Below, piece by piece: positions 63,701 to 64,000 of a stretch of DNA of 64,000 bases. The translations under genes and the position numbers were made by a program. The DNA comes from Hormiphora californensis (Eukaryota > Ctenophora > Tentaculata > Cydippida > Pleurobrachiidae): contig CM035356.1 of assembly GCA_020137815.1 (NCBI GenBank), positions 7,313,211 to 7,377,210 of the forward strand. Reading direction: 5' to 3'. The notes below the pieces were generated by a model. That model searched no databases. It had not been told where the DNA came from and saw nothing but the letters and a program-made list of their open reading frames with translations. The first letter of the stretch is position 1. Every line of letters starts with the position of its first letter.

Positions 63701-64000
63701 ACCTCAGAACCACTTGAAAACCACCCTAGTGAGCGGGCTCGTACGGCCCTCTCCTCCCTGCCTCTAGACAGACAGATCAGTTACCTAGACAGTGTGTTAC
63801 GGGAGTTAAACCCTGAATACCAGACCCGGCCCGTCAGTCCCCCATCTCCTTTATACACCCCTGCTATAGTTCCATCTTCTGTAATGGAAGGGAACATGAG
63901 GGCACATGAACACAGACTGAGCAGGAGTAGGAGTGGTGTGGACAGTGGTGTGAACAGTGGTGTGAACAGTGGTGTGACTAGGAGCAGGAGCGGTGTGAAC
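60777..64000 (+). CDS. PDZ-domain protein, 3' end beyond window
   Basis: Exons 60777-60833, 61548-61704, 61859-62044, 62618-62728, 62913-63022 and 63542 to the window end, all in phase. The N-terminus has RYCKICLHQCNRTRAKSE. A PDZ domain follows (residues about 36-115): FTLLLERSDKGKEFGISI, ITHVIKGSYAHKSGLQEGDYVLTVNG, with GISI in the place of the GLGF carboxylate loop. After it come Lys-rich and disordered regions, repeats of TTSEPLDNHF/LENH, PVSPPSPLYTP, and SRSRSGVDSGVNSGVNSGV repeats near the window edge. A scaffold or adaptor role is likely; no orthologue recognised. The start ATG lies two bases after CTCATCATGTAG, an acceptor. Confidence 0.8.
61011..61167. mobile_element. 157-bp TIR element (MITE)
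   Basis: GCTTGTAGTC...ACCGTAATGAAAATACAGTAAG at the left is matched inverted by CTTACTGTATC...CATTACCG...CTACAAGC at the right, ending 61167. The core is CG-rich (ACGCGCACGG, GCGCGTCG). In intron 1 of the PDZ gene. Confidence 0.75.
63425..63500. repeat. GTTCGACCCTC-family repeat, long variant
   Basis: TATGTTCTAACCCTCC CTTTACATTTGTAAAGG ... GGCGCCCGAAACACAGTCTAAC; shares both halves with the copy at 45487, in reverse order. Confidence 0.5.

Overview
This window is animal nuclear DNA, most likely from a marine or other invertebrate. The lineage is unresolved: I considered ctenophore, sponge and other early-branching animals and cannot separate them from sequence alone. The genes are conserved metazoan ones, cut by many short GT-AG introns (commonly 60-400 bp). 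They sit among CT/GA microsatellites, miniature inverted-repeat elements, Helitrons and LINEs. All gene models below were assembled by reading splice sites and checking that exon phases close. Outside the few places noted, each model closes exactly in frame.

Layout: 1-2344 (+) is the 3' part of an SVOP/SV2-like transporter whose introns hold two head-to-tail Helitrons. 4425-11260 is a 5'-truncated L2/CR1-type LINE on the minus strand, interrupted by an intact RTE-type LINE (5010-8167, 13-bp target duplication) and by a roughly 1-kb foldback element (about 8596-9574). 11551-22266 (+) is KIF3A, with a 6-kb intron carrying two complete antisense genes for secreted cysteine-rich proteins and an 896-bp inverted repeat. 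24200-27858 (+) is an MKK3/6-type MAP kinase kinase. 29572-30650 (+) is coatomer epsilon, with several frameshifts in its last exon. 31357-36760 (+) is a DAXX-like histone chaperone with an intronless antisense Rho-like GTPase nested in its last intron. 36979-39955 (+) is ZnT6 (SLC30A6). 40544-47679 (-) is DNA2 nuclease/helicase, with four Helitrons in one intron. 47812-48634 (-) is GEMIN2. 48618-49695 holds a LINE remnant. 50330 to about 56767 or beyond (+) is a BAZ1A/ACF1-type gene that runs into a stretch of corrupted sequence (56899-58440). 60777-64000 (+) is the 5' part of a PDZ-domain gene.

The genes are mostly housekeeping and do not form one pathway: intraflagellar transport motor, stress MAPK signalling, COPI vesicle coat, chromatin (DAXX, BAZ1A), zinc homeostasis, DNA replication/repair and snRNP assembly. 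The two points of most biological interest are (a) the antisense gene pair inside the KIF3A intron, encoding pacifastin-like cysteine-rich secreted proteins, and (b) gene organisation that suggests spliced-leader trans-splicing and two-gene operons. The evidence for (b) is that GEMIN2-DNA2 and DAXX-ZnT6 are same-strand pairs 140-220 bp apart with a poly(A) signal then a 3' splice acceptor between them, and several other start codons lie just after an acceptor. Some breaks (COPE, DNA2, 56.9-58.4 kb) look like consensus errors of the assembly rather than true pseudogenes.
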